Shown here: piece after piece, positions 44,354 through 53,666 of the stretch
Numbering within the stretch: the stretch's first letter is position 1
How the letters are laid out: each line of letters begins with the position of its first letter
Assembly (NCBI GenBank): GCA_963281255.1
Contig: OY725488.1
Coordinates: 10,513,524 to 10,577,523 of the forward strand
Source: Aphrocallistes beatrix
Lineage: Eukaryota; Porifera; Hexactinellida; Sceptrulophora; Aphrocallistidae
Length of the DNA: 64,000 bases
Direction: 5' to 3'
Notes under the pieces: model-generated
The model's input: only the letters and a program-made list of their open reading frames with translations
Database searches by the model: none
Told to the model about the DNA's origin: nothing
Program-made: the position numbers and the translations under genes

Positions 44354-45325
44354 CAAGCGCGCTTCGGTTGCTTGCGCTGCACGGCTGGCGGACACTTTGT
44401 GTCCGCCAGAGGCTCCCTTTTGGTCGCCTGGGGTCACATTGGTTAATTATAAGGGAAATAACATCTCTAAATACGTCTGTCCTACTGTTCTAATCGAAAT
44501 CGCACGAAAAATCACCAAATTTATCAATTTTTAAAATTTTGATGAGTAATGATGACGTCATGACAAAGTGATGAGTCATCATTTTTTGATGATAGTTGAA
44601 TAATATGTGAGGTATGTTAGTATACAGATTTTATCAAAATTTCAGCCTTCTATCCCTTATAATGGCTGAGCTATGCTCGAATAACGCTGTTGCTTAACTT
44701 TAAAAAATGTGACAATGACGTTATAATTCCATGATGAGTCGACATTTTCGTCTGAGCTCAGAACTTAGTGGAGCCATAGCCAAAAGACTCTCACATGCCA
44801 AAAATCAGCTTTCTGCGCCCGGCAGTTTCAATCAATTCGTTACAGAGATATATATATATACAGTGGAACCTGTATATAACGGCCACCCAAGGGACTGGAC
44901 AAAATTGGCCGTTATACACAGGTGATTGTCTTAATCCCCAAAAAGTATCAACATAGTGCAATAAATATAAGTTTTTAGAAATCCATTGCTTGAAGTAATT
45001 ACATGAAACATGTTTATCGTTCGTAACAGATCCTGTAATAAACACATAAAAATGTGAAAAAGGTGATGACCGTTGTAGACAGGTAGTGGTCGTTGTAGAC
45101 AGTTGATGGCCGTTATACACAGTTTTAGGGTCAGTAGGGACTACGAACGGGTGGCCGCTGGCCGCGTTGAGCAGGTGACCGCTATACACAGGTTCAATAT
45201 TATGAAATTTCGGACGGGACTGTTCATTGGTGACCGCTATAGACAGGTGACCGTTATATAGAGTGGCCGTTATAGCAGGTTCGACTGTATATAAATAAAT
45301 ATTAATCGAGTTTTAATAGTAAGGA
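44354..45325 (-). mobile_element. Helitron-like element, split by a pogo-like MITE
   Basis: The plus strand begins CAAGCGCGCTTCGGTTGC after A and ends AATCGAGTTTTAATAGTAAG then GA before T, the mirror of 38098-38669. Without the MITE at 44861-45287 it is about 545 bp, close to its partner. Confidence 0.7.
44861..45287. mobile_element. 427-bp pogo/Tigger-like MITE
   Basis: Ends CAGTGGAACCTGTATATAAC and AGCAGGTTCGACTG between TA sites. Interior ACGGCC/GGCCGT repeats. Same family as 9046-9493. Confidence 0.8.
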
Positions 45326-45675
45326 TATACTACCTACTAAATGTTAATGTTTATAAGCGCTTGCACCAGTATCATAGGAGCTAACGCCTAGTAATTTTAA
45401 ACCTCAACTATGTACGAATTAACCGGCAAAAAGAAGATTTCCTTTCGTACTCCCAAGCTCTTGTTTCTGAAATTGAGCATAGACATTAATTCTATTTCTA
45501 AGTTCGTCAGTAGCACATTGATGGGATGATTTAGCATTTGAATCCTACATACATTTTTTTGAGATTTTTTCAAATTTACGATGTAAAATACTTTATTTTC
45601 CTATAATTTTGCCTCCCAAAATGGCGATTTGTAACGATTCTACATTTCAGCATCCATCAGATTTGAATGTCAATA

Positions 45676-45869
45676 CAGTCTATTCCGCTTAATAGAGTCA
45701 CATGTCACAAGGTTAGAGGACATTTTGCCCAGATTAAGCAGAGAACTCTATCAACCGAAAATATTTTGTATTAGCTTCTATGTGTGAGAGCTATTCCAGT
45801 CCTGCCAAAAGCGGTCCGATTATGCGGTTAACCCGATTAAACAGTGACTCTATTAAGCGGAATCGACTG
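45676..45869. mobile_element. 194-bp pogo-like MITE
   Basis: Ends CAGTCTATTCCGCTTAATAG and CTATTAAGCGGAATCGACTG between TA dinucleotides. Same family as 60211-60398. Confidence 0.85.
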
Positions 45870-46659
45870 TACTTTCGAATTCATGACAGTGTTTATTTGA
45901 TAAACTTAATCGAGAGATAACTACAGAGATTTATTCAAATGATCAAATAATTGATCTATTTTGAACGAAGTAATGTGATTTTCCATTCGAAAGTTCGTGA
46001 GACTAAAAGATCGCTGTCATTGTTAGAATTCTAGAATGCAAAGGATATTTTCTTTTTACATAGATTAGTTCAACCTATCTTATACGTGCTAGATCAGTTT
46101 ACATTATAATCGTATATGATAATAGGCATGGATTGTTCTACACTATTTCCATCTCAATATTTCATATATTGAATAAATCATTCTTGTTTGCTGACACTAC
46201 CATCTATCTACAATTTTGTGATCTGAACCTTGAGCGTTATTGGACTGCGCCATGTTAATAAGGACAGAGTTGGAATCGGATTCGGGTTTTAGAGTGGATG
46301 ACGTCCAACAGGTTCGAAATGAATTTAAAATATATCATAGCCATTGTGAGTATATAGAATATAGTCGGATACGGGTCAGATTAGGATCGTCAGGTTTTGA
46401 ACAAGATTCCAACTCTGGTTTAGACAAATGGCAAATGGTTTACGTGAATGAAGTTATTTGATATAGGAAGTCCGCAAGATTAAGAAAGTTGGATTACTAA
46501 AAGGAGTTTAGGATTCCTGAAATTCTAATTTTATATCATTTACCTATTTGTACAGTACTACATTGTACCAACATAAATATATCGATACTTTCAAATATAT
46601 TCAATAATATGCAATATACGCCATCTATACGTATTATTTTTCCACCAGTTCATAGGACT
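45870..46659. other. Spacer with worn Eph 5'-flank block
   Basis: Worn copy of the block (GTGCTAGATCAGTTTACATT, GGCATGGATTGTTCTACACT). The short frames here are not convincing genes. Confidence 0.5.
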
Positions 46660-47118
46660 GTTGCGTGATATCTTGAGATCGTAGTATTAAGTAACCATGG
46701 ATGATTTAGTACCGTGCTATCTTGAGATCGTAATATTTTGAGATATCGTAGCATTCTGAGATTTTGTTTGGCTTACTCAAATGGCCTTGTGGTTCAATCG
46801 GTTTCATTGTGCCACTAAATTGTAGCACACGACACAATTTACTATGGTAGAACCCCATATGGACAATAAATTATTAAAATATAATTGATCCATGGTCCAT
46901 ATGTGGTTCTACCATAGTAAATTGTGTCGCATGCCACTAAATTGTGTCGCGCACCACAATTTAGTGGCACAATGAAACCGATTGAACCACAATGCCATTT
47001 GAGTAAGCCAAACAAAATCTCAGAATGCTACGATATCCCAAATATTACGATCTCAAGATATCACGGTACTAAATCATCCATGGTTACTTAATACTAGGAT
47101 CTCAAGATATCACGCAAC
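46660..47118. mobile_element. 459-bp foldback element, 6-bp duplication
   Basis: Ends GTTGCGTGATATCTTGAGAT and complement, flanked by AGGACT (46654-46659 and 47119-47124). The two arms (about 215 bp each) match nearly to the centre, leaving a short loop around 46870. No coding. Confidence 0.8.
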
Positions 47119-47591
47119 AGGACTAAAAACTTCTAGAATGGAACGAGGTTTATACTCCAATAAAATCTAAACTGTTTTCTAAGTCCAGAAATGCATCTAT
47201 TGTAGTTTTCTTGAAAATTATACGAAATGTGCATTAGAACATACATTAGGAACTGGATTTATGGTTTATATGCCTATATAGCGATACGTACATGCTAGAG
47301 TGGAAAAATATTCTAGATTGTAACACGATTGATTTGGCAATTTGAGCTAACTTAGTTCTGCTGATTTGTTCCGAGTAGCGGGAAACTAAAGTAGATTTAC
47401 TCTAATTGAGCCTACCATGCTTATTTACAGATGAATGTCTAAGTCTGACAACCATATCTATCTTTAATTAGTTTATATAATCAAACAGGGGGAAATATAT
47501 ATACTATATTCGCACCCATTTACGTTTATACATTACATATAATTGTATTATCAATCATTTTTTATAATAAATGATTATATTTTATGATAGC
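47119..47591 (+). promoter_or_regulatory. Upstream region of gene 6
   Basis: AT-rich and unlike the other Eph upstream regions except for ATGATAGC directly before the ATG. No gene seen. Confidence 0.35.
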
Positions 47592-49538
47592 ATGATTACA
47601 AACATAAAACTAAACCTGACGAAATATCTCGCAGTATATTTGTATATACTAATGATGTTGTCTCAGCATTTAATTCAACTTTCTAATGGACAGATATGTA
47701 ACACAATGTTACCTGCTAACTCTCAAACAATCTTGGATTCTAAAACTTATTATAATATTGATAACACTGGACACCCACAACCATTTCTAATTTCTGGATG
47801 GATGCTTATCGATGAAGACGGAATTATATATAATACACCAGAAAGATTTCGATGGCAAGCTCTTTTAAATAGTCGTGTATGTGGTCCAGAATATCGTGCT
47901 TGTGTTCTAGGAACTGTTAATATTGTAAATTCTAGTCAAGAAATGAACTGGATTGTAACAAGTTATTACGAGAATGAAGGTAATGTTATTCATATCCGAG
48001 TTATGTGTACACTTCTTACAGGAACAGGATTCGCTACAGATTGTAGAGACGCATTCCAAATATTCTATTACGAGTCTGATCTGAGTATGACAATAACCAA
48101 TTCTCTTCTCAGTCAGTTCCTACCAGCTGATAGCAATAAGACAGTTAGTGGGGTTGTTAGTGCTGAACTCACAAAATCCAAGAGAGGATTCTACATCGGA
48201 TTCTTTAACAACATTCCATGTCCTGAATTGACTGAAATCCTCTTCTACTACTTTGAGTGTCCAGCTACAAACACTTCAGATCTGTACTCTCTACCAGCTA
48301 CACTAGCTCCTAACTCCACTGAGGTATTCGTCCGTGTGAATATCTCTTGTCCAACTAACTCTCTCCATCGAGACCCGCTCCGTCTGGTAGCAGAATGCTA
48401 CTGGGACGGCACGTGGATACTTCCTGCTGAGAATGTGTGTGAGTGTGAGGCTGGCTATTATCTGTCTGTGAGTAATGCTAACAGTAGTATGCCTTGTGTG
48501 ATGTGTCATGTTGACACGTACAAAGGTGAGACAGGCAATAGTGAGGAGTGTAGTGTGTGTCCTTTTCGTAGCAGCACACGTGGCATGGAAGGAAGCAATG
48601 AGTGCTTGTGTGATGAGGACTGGTATCGAGGAGAAGGAGAGAGTGTGAGTGAGAGTTGTGGACAGAGTCCTTCTGCAGTTGTGAATCTCCGTGTTGAGAG
48701 AGGAGACAGGATTGTATCTCGAATTGTGTGGGATAAACCTTTGTATTTGGGATATCGAAGTGAGAATGAGTTGAGGTACAATGTGAGTTATTATCCGAGT
48801 TTAAATCTCTCGAGTGAGAAGAGTGTGAGAGATCTGAGAGAGACTGAGTTAGTGTTGAGCAGTGGAAATGTTGAAGACAGTACAGAGTATGTGTTTGTAG
48901 TGACGTCATGGAACTCAGTGAGTTGTTTGTCTGGTGTGTTTAACAGAGCTAATGTGACAGTGTTGTCTTCTTTCCCAACTCTACTCAACATTAGTTACAA
49001 CGAGACTACTGGTTATCTGCAATGGAGCTATGAACTGTATGGGAAGAGGGATTATGTGTTTGAAATAAGCTATACTACCACCATGTCATCAATCCCTAAT
49101 CGAACCGTATCTCAACAACTAAACTTTGATAAGTGTGAATGTTCCACTAACATCCTATGTACTTGTATACTATATACTCCTGACCTAAACTATACGCACA
49201 TTGTATTATTTCGTTTACTGGTAAATATTTCAGGAGATTTAATTGTAACTAATCTCAATTTCTTTCATTCATTTACTCCATCTTCAAGATCTACACTCGC
49301 ACCATCATTCACGCCATTGTTCACACCATCATTCACACCATCATTCACGCCATCATTTTCAATGCAAACAATTCCATCTTCTGGATATTCGCTTTTGCTA
49401 GTATTGCAAGTGTTGGTTGGCGTTTCGTTCGGTTTGTTTATCCTTTTATTTGTGTTTGTATTTCTTTCTCTCCTAATTTGGATTCAGAAGAAATGTTTTA
49501 AGAATTCTGAAGTTATTGCTTTTGAAAAATTTTACTGA
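47592..49538 (+). CDS. Kinase-less Eph-type receptor, gene 6
   Basis: A 648-aa membrane protein with the same plan as gene 4. The start at 47592 (MITNIKLN) aligns with the other genes; an in-frame ATG at 47571 would only add seven residues before the signal peptide. Signal peptide about 1-33, Eph-like ligand-binding domain about 35-225, sushi/EGF-like region, two FN3 domains, a Ser/Thr/Pro stalk with a short repeat (SFTP four times; DNA 49305-49355), TM about 600-631 (VGVSFGLFILLFVFVFLSLL) and a 17-residue tail ending EVIAFEKFY. The ligand-binding domain differs from that of neighbouring gene 7 at about six positions only. The frame is intact and there is no trace of a kinase downstream. The role as decoy or co-receptor is inferred. 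Confidence 0.92.
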   Translation: MITNIKLNLTKYLAVYLYILMMLSQHLIQLSNGQICNTMLPANSQTILDSKTYYNIDNTGHPQPFLISGWMLIDEDGIIYNTPERFRWQALLNSRVCGPEYRACVLGTVNIVNSSQEMNWIVTSYYENEGNVIHIRVMCTLLTGTGFATDCRDAFQIFYYESDLSMTITNSLLSQFLPADSNKTVSGVVSAELTKSKRGFYIGFFNNIPCPELTEILFYYFECPATNTSDLYSLPATLAPNSTEVFVRVNISCPTNSLHRDPLRLVAECYWDGTWILPAENVCECEAGYYLSVSNANSSMPCVMCHVDTYKGETGNSEECSVCPFRSSTRGMEGSNECLCDEDWYRGEGESVSESCGQSPSAVVNLRVERGDRIVSRIVWDKPLYLGYRSENELRYNVSYYPSLNLSSEKSVRDLRETELVLSSGNVEDSTEYVFVVTSWNSVSCLSGVFNRANVTVLSSFPTLLNISYNETTGYLQWSYELYGKRDYVFEISYTTTMSSIPNRTVSQQLNFDKCECSTNILCTCILYTPDLNYTHIVLFRLLVNISGDLIVTNLNFFHSFTPSSRSTLAPSFTPLFTPSFTPSFTPSFSMQTIPSSGYSLLLVLQVLVGVSFGLFILLFVFVFLSLLIWIQKKCFKNSEVIAFEKFY

Positions 49539-50069
49539 TTTTATCATTTATTTCAGAGATTTGTGTGATGCTCTATTTTTTTTGTTTAGATTTTAGACTT
49601 TTGCACAATTTTGCATTTTCATGAGTATTAGTTTTTTTTTTAAAATACCTAAACAGCCAAAATTTACTTCAAAAGTAACACAGCAGTTCATTAATGAGCC
49701 TACTTCACACATTATTAAGTGGGGTGGAATCTTTAACTCTTATTATTATCCTAATATTTTACTTACTCTTTATCGTTAAGAAATTCCGAGTTTACAATCA
49801 CATTCCATCGTTTTTTTATTATTCGCGGTTTGTTATTAGTTTGGTTTATTCTTATTCTTTTGATTTGCAAAGAAATACGTAGTAAGAAAAAAACGGTTTC
49901 AAGTAAAATCTTAACCCACACAAATTTGCGAAATTTGCACATTCCACACAAACTTATTTACACTCTTATAAACTAATAATATACTCTGTCTGGATAAAGG
50001 TATTTGAACGGATTGTCAAATTCCATTAATTAGATTCAATCTGTCAATTCCTGGGAGGAAATGTTTCTA
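49539..50069. other. 3' flank of gene 6
   Basis: The first part is shared with genes 3 and 4 (TTTATCATTTATTTCAGAG). No gene seen beyond it. Confidence 0.5.
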
Positions 50070-50349
50070 CAGGGTGACAGTTCTGATACGAGCTCAAACA
50101 GTCTTAGTTATTATGGTCTTTAGAGATTGTTATTCGAATACTTTCAACGATTTAAAAATATTTTTCGAGTCTGAGACCTAGAACTGTGTTTTGTATGGTG
50201 GAGTTTGGTGAATAAAAAATGTGTTCTGCCACGCAGCGAAAATCGCAAATCAGGTCCCGCTGCTTCTGTATAAATTGTCTAACATAATCGATGTTCCATG
50301 ACAATTTAACACCAGATACCTTTCATTCACCATAGAAATCTTTCACGAA
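50070..50349. mobile_element. Half of the palindromic TA-type MITE
   Basis: Starts CAGGGTGACA after TA and follows the left arm of the element in gene 3 (29567) to about 50349, where it joins a piece of a pogo-like MITE (CTCGTTAATACGAAC). The second arm is missing. Confidence 0.75.
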
Positions 50350-51323
50350 TCCATTGACTCTCGTTAATACGAACACCAGGAGACCAATGAAATTTGTTCA
50401 TATTATCCGGGATCCGTATTAATCGGAGTGATTGGAATGTATATTTATTTGTGGGGATAAATAATTTGTTGGTCTTGTCCTGAGTTACGAAAATTTCACA
50501 AGTCTATTATATTCGTAATGCTCCATAAGTGAAACAAGGTTTGATAAAATACAAAGATGGAATAATTAACTCAATACTTACATATTGACTGGATTTGATT
50601 ATTTAAGTATAATAATATTTAGCAATGTGAACTTTGTGTATTCAAATTGAGCTTACATTCAGGATTAGTTGACTTAATACGAAGTAAATTATATTCATCA
50701 CGAAACAAAAATTCTTCTACAGTTCTGATTTCAGAAATGTAACCGTAGATAAATACAATCCAGCGTACTTAGTATAAAACAAGAAAGCGACGTATTGATT
50801 CTCTAATATCCGCAAGCTCCCACTGGGTAAATCTGCAGACACGCAGTGTTTGCAAGCCGCGCAGCGCAAGCAAGCGAAGCTCGCTTGTATTAATTAAAAT
50901 GATTTCCAAATGCAATACATACAAACTGTATATAACCGCACCCCAAACCAGAGATACCAACTCTCATGGAATCACTGAGTTTACAAATATATTACGGTAG
51001 CATGGTCTCACGGACAATTACCCAATCTTAAGAATTTTCTTATTTTAGCCCCAAATTATTACCATTTTATATTTTGACACGAATTTATGAATGGACAAAT
51101 AAAAGCTGGGTGGATACTATTTATGAACTTCATTTGCCTGGACCATTTTAGGGTTTCAATTTCAAGATATAAATTCTAAAAATAAATTTTTATTCACATA
51201 TTTCAGATCAATTTAAAATTTGAATCGTTACTCAAAAGGCAAATTCTAATGTAAGTGCGTGTACCACTGTTGGGGCTCCTGCCATGTTTGGCAATCGTTC
51301 AGGATTTCGGGCACGAGTGAAAG
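50350..51323. other. Spacer with two transposon fragments
   Basis: 50350-50430 is one end of the pogo-like MITE family seen whole at 57811-57967. 50636-50887 is the 3' part of a Helitron-like element ending GCGAAGCTCGCTTG before T. The rest is unrecognised. Confidence 0.55.
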
Positions 51324-51450
51324 TAGGGGCGTAGCCAGTGGCGCCGACAAGGGCCTGCGAGGCTACGGTCCGTCTTAACTGGGCCTGCAGAAACATTTTC
51401 TGGGTCTGCAGGATATTTAGTGGGCCTGCAGGCCTATTGGCTATGCCTAT
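51324..51450. mobile_element. 127-bp hAT-type MITE
   Basis: Ends TAGGGGCGTAGCCAGTGG and CCTATTGGCTATGCCTA, flanked by GAGTGAAAG on both sides (51315-51323, 51451-51459). It is GC-richer than its surroundings. Confidence 0.8.
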
Positions 51451-51459
51451 GAGTGAAAG

Positions 51460-51550
51460 CAGTCAATCCTGATACTAAGCATATCCACTGCATGATACAC
51501 AGATATGCTCTGGCATCTAAGACGCTACCATCTGAGCTAAAAGCCCCCTT
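51460..51550 (-). repeat. tRNA-like start, possibly a SINE or tRNA relic
   Basis: The minus strand reads GGGGGCTTTTAGCTCAGATG then GTAGCG, with a perfect RNA polymerase III A box (TAGCTCAGATGG). No B box at the expected distance and no matching acceptor 3' strand nearby, so it is not a working tRNA gene. Confidence 0.35.
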
Positions 51551-51658
51551 GACGATGTAATCAATATGGTCAATTTCATCAAGTCAAGCACTCTCAATAC
51601 TGGTCTATTTTCACCGATTATTATGCCAAGCTAGATTTGAATCGAGGATACCTGGACT

Positions 51659-51985
51659 TTTCCTTTCGCCTCAGGGGGCACGCAGTTCGTAAAAGGTTGA
51701 GAACCCCTGGTGTAAATCATTGGATTCGAAAAAATACCTTATCATCCAACCTGTTATATCAATAAATGGATGAAATGGAAATAAATTTGATTTAATTTGT
51801 TCCGAATAAATTATCAATGAAAAAACAACCTTGAATATATTGTTAAGTTCTCCAATCTGATATTGCGAAGCCTTTACCCGAAAGTTCTTCTTGGCGTGAC
51901 AGGTCTTCTTCGACTCGAGAACGTACTTTGGATACACATTGTGTGTAAGAAAGTCTGAGATTGCACTGTACTCGTCTGCGTTCAT
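51659..51985 (-). other. Mobile-element coding fragment next to a hAT end
   Basis: The minus-strand frame from 51985 (MNADEYSAISDFLTHNVYPK) resembles the N-terminal lead-in of integrase-type proteins of mobile elements, but the match is from memory and weak. Its far end overlaps a hAT-Charlie-like terminus (CCAGGGGTTCTCAACCTTTT). The fragment looks broken; the family is not settled. Confidence 0.25.
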
Positions 51986-52371
51986 CTTCGCGAATTACAA
52001 TGCTGCTACTTCATACAATATGTAGTGAAAAATTCTGCTTTGAAAAGGTCTGTTTCTGAATTCTGCTTTGGGTAGTTGGTACATTAAAGAATCAACAATT
52101 TATGTTATCAACTAAAAATTCAATAATGCAGAATATCCCTATTGCAGTAAGAAAAGTGAGTTAGAATCACACGGTAGTAGAATATCCCTGGTCTAGTAAT
52201 ACTAATGAGTTCAAATCACACGGTGAGTTAAAAACGCACGAAACAGCGCTCTTTGGACAACACGGCTCCAAATTTATCAACGAACTTGCACAAACGAATA
52301 ATATATAATATATCCCTGTATTTTGTTGAATTTCCAAATTAAATGAAAAATTATAATAAATGCTTACATAA
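51986..52371. other. No recognised feature
   Basis: AT-rich, no gene seen. Confidence 0.4.
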
Positions 52372-53666
52372 GAATATTTTTTCATGGATCAGCAATTGTG
52401 GAACTCCTTTCCCGGCTGCAATCGCAGTTTTAAATCATACATTTTTGCCGTAGCCGAGATAGAGCAATTAACATATTTATGAATGATTAATAACCTTTGT
52501 TCCTGGCTATATCTGTTTCCCGATATTAGCTAATACAATCGACTAAATTAATGAAACTTTATTTTTTAGCTGATACAAGTAACAACTCCTATATTCTATA
52601 TAGAGAGTCATTAATATTACTCTTATACTCAATACGTAGATAAGTACTATATACAGTTACAATACTTCATTTATTACAGAGAAATTTGATCTCATAGTTC
52701 AGCATAAAAAGGATAAGACCAAAATTTCCTTTCTCTGAATTAGTAGTTCAATCTATAAACTTGCTATAGCAGGTTAAAATATAACCTACCAAAATAGGCA
52801 GACAAGTTAGGTTGTATTATTCTCATTTTAACATTTCACATTGTTCAAATCACTTTGTTTTTTCAGGGCATGCTTAATTTCCTGGACGGGACGGCATCCC
52901 GTTCCGGAAATTAGGTATCTAAACCCGTACCGTCCCGGAAATTAGGTACCTTTTCTGTCCCGTCCCGGAGATTAGACATCTTGACTCGTCCTGTCCTGGA
53001 AATTAGGTACCTGATGGTTCCGTCCCGTCCTGGAAATTAGGCATCTTAACTCGTCCCGTCCCGTCCCGGAAATTAGGCATGCCCAATCATTATGTATAAG
53101 TATAGTAGGCTCTGGTAGGGTTGGTAAAGCTACTGCCTTACAGATAATTCGTCGAAGGCGACTATTTCCCTTTATCCACAATACGATTTGTCACAAAAAA
53201 ACTACAAATCCTCATCCTGAGTCTACTTTCCTGTTATGGGTCTGTAGGTTTTATCAATGAGTTCTTACAATAAATCAAGGTTAATGGCAGTGGATTCATA
53301 TGAATAGGGAAATTAATTTGTGTATTCGCTAGATGAAGGTGTGGATTCCTTCTAGAAGCTTAGATGAGGTAGGCTCAGTTCGCACAAGAACCCAATACCT
53401 GTCAAGGTACATGTCCTTTGAACACTAACATTTTAATAAATAACCGGATTTGGAATCAGGCCAACTATTCAGAACCTGACCCGAATCTAAATCCGCATTC
53501 AAGTTTGTTATCTTCGACACTGAACAGCTATGGATTAGCAAAATACACATAGCATAGGTCAAGACTAGCGAGAATGAGTTAAGCCAAATTTGCAGCCACT
53601 TCTAGTATGTAAATTGAATACTTTTAATTCTTCTTAATATAGCTTGATTGTACTAAATGATATAGC
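52372..53666 (+). promoter_or_regulatory. Eph 5'-flank block of gene 7
   Basis: Nearly complete copy of the repeated block, split by a hAT MITE at 52864-53085. Ends TAATATAGCTTGATTGTACT then AAATGATATAGC before the ATG, the best-preserved conserved leader. Confidence 0.5.
52864..53085. mobile_element. hAT-like MITE with internal tandem units
   Basis: Ends CAGGGCATGCTTAATTTCC and GGAAATTAGGCATGCCC are inverted. The interior is five or six copies of CCGTCCCGGAAATTAGGTAC. It sits inside the 5' flank of gene 7, about 580 bp from the start codon. Confidence 0.7.

Noticed and set aside
45673-45871. Suspected regulatory palindrome upstream of gene 6
   Set aside because: It is a complete MITE with TA duplication and copies elsewhere in the window.
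46240-46461. 73-codon frame (MDCAMLIRTELESDSGF)
   Set aside because: Lies in the worn 5'-flank repeat block, with no motif and no match in the better-preserved copies of the block.
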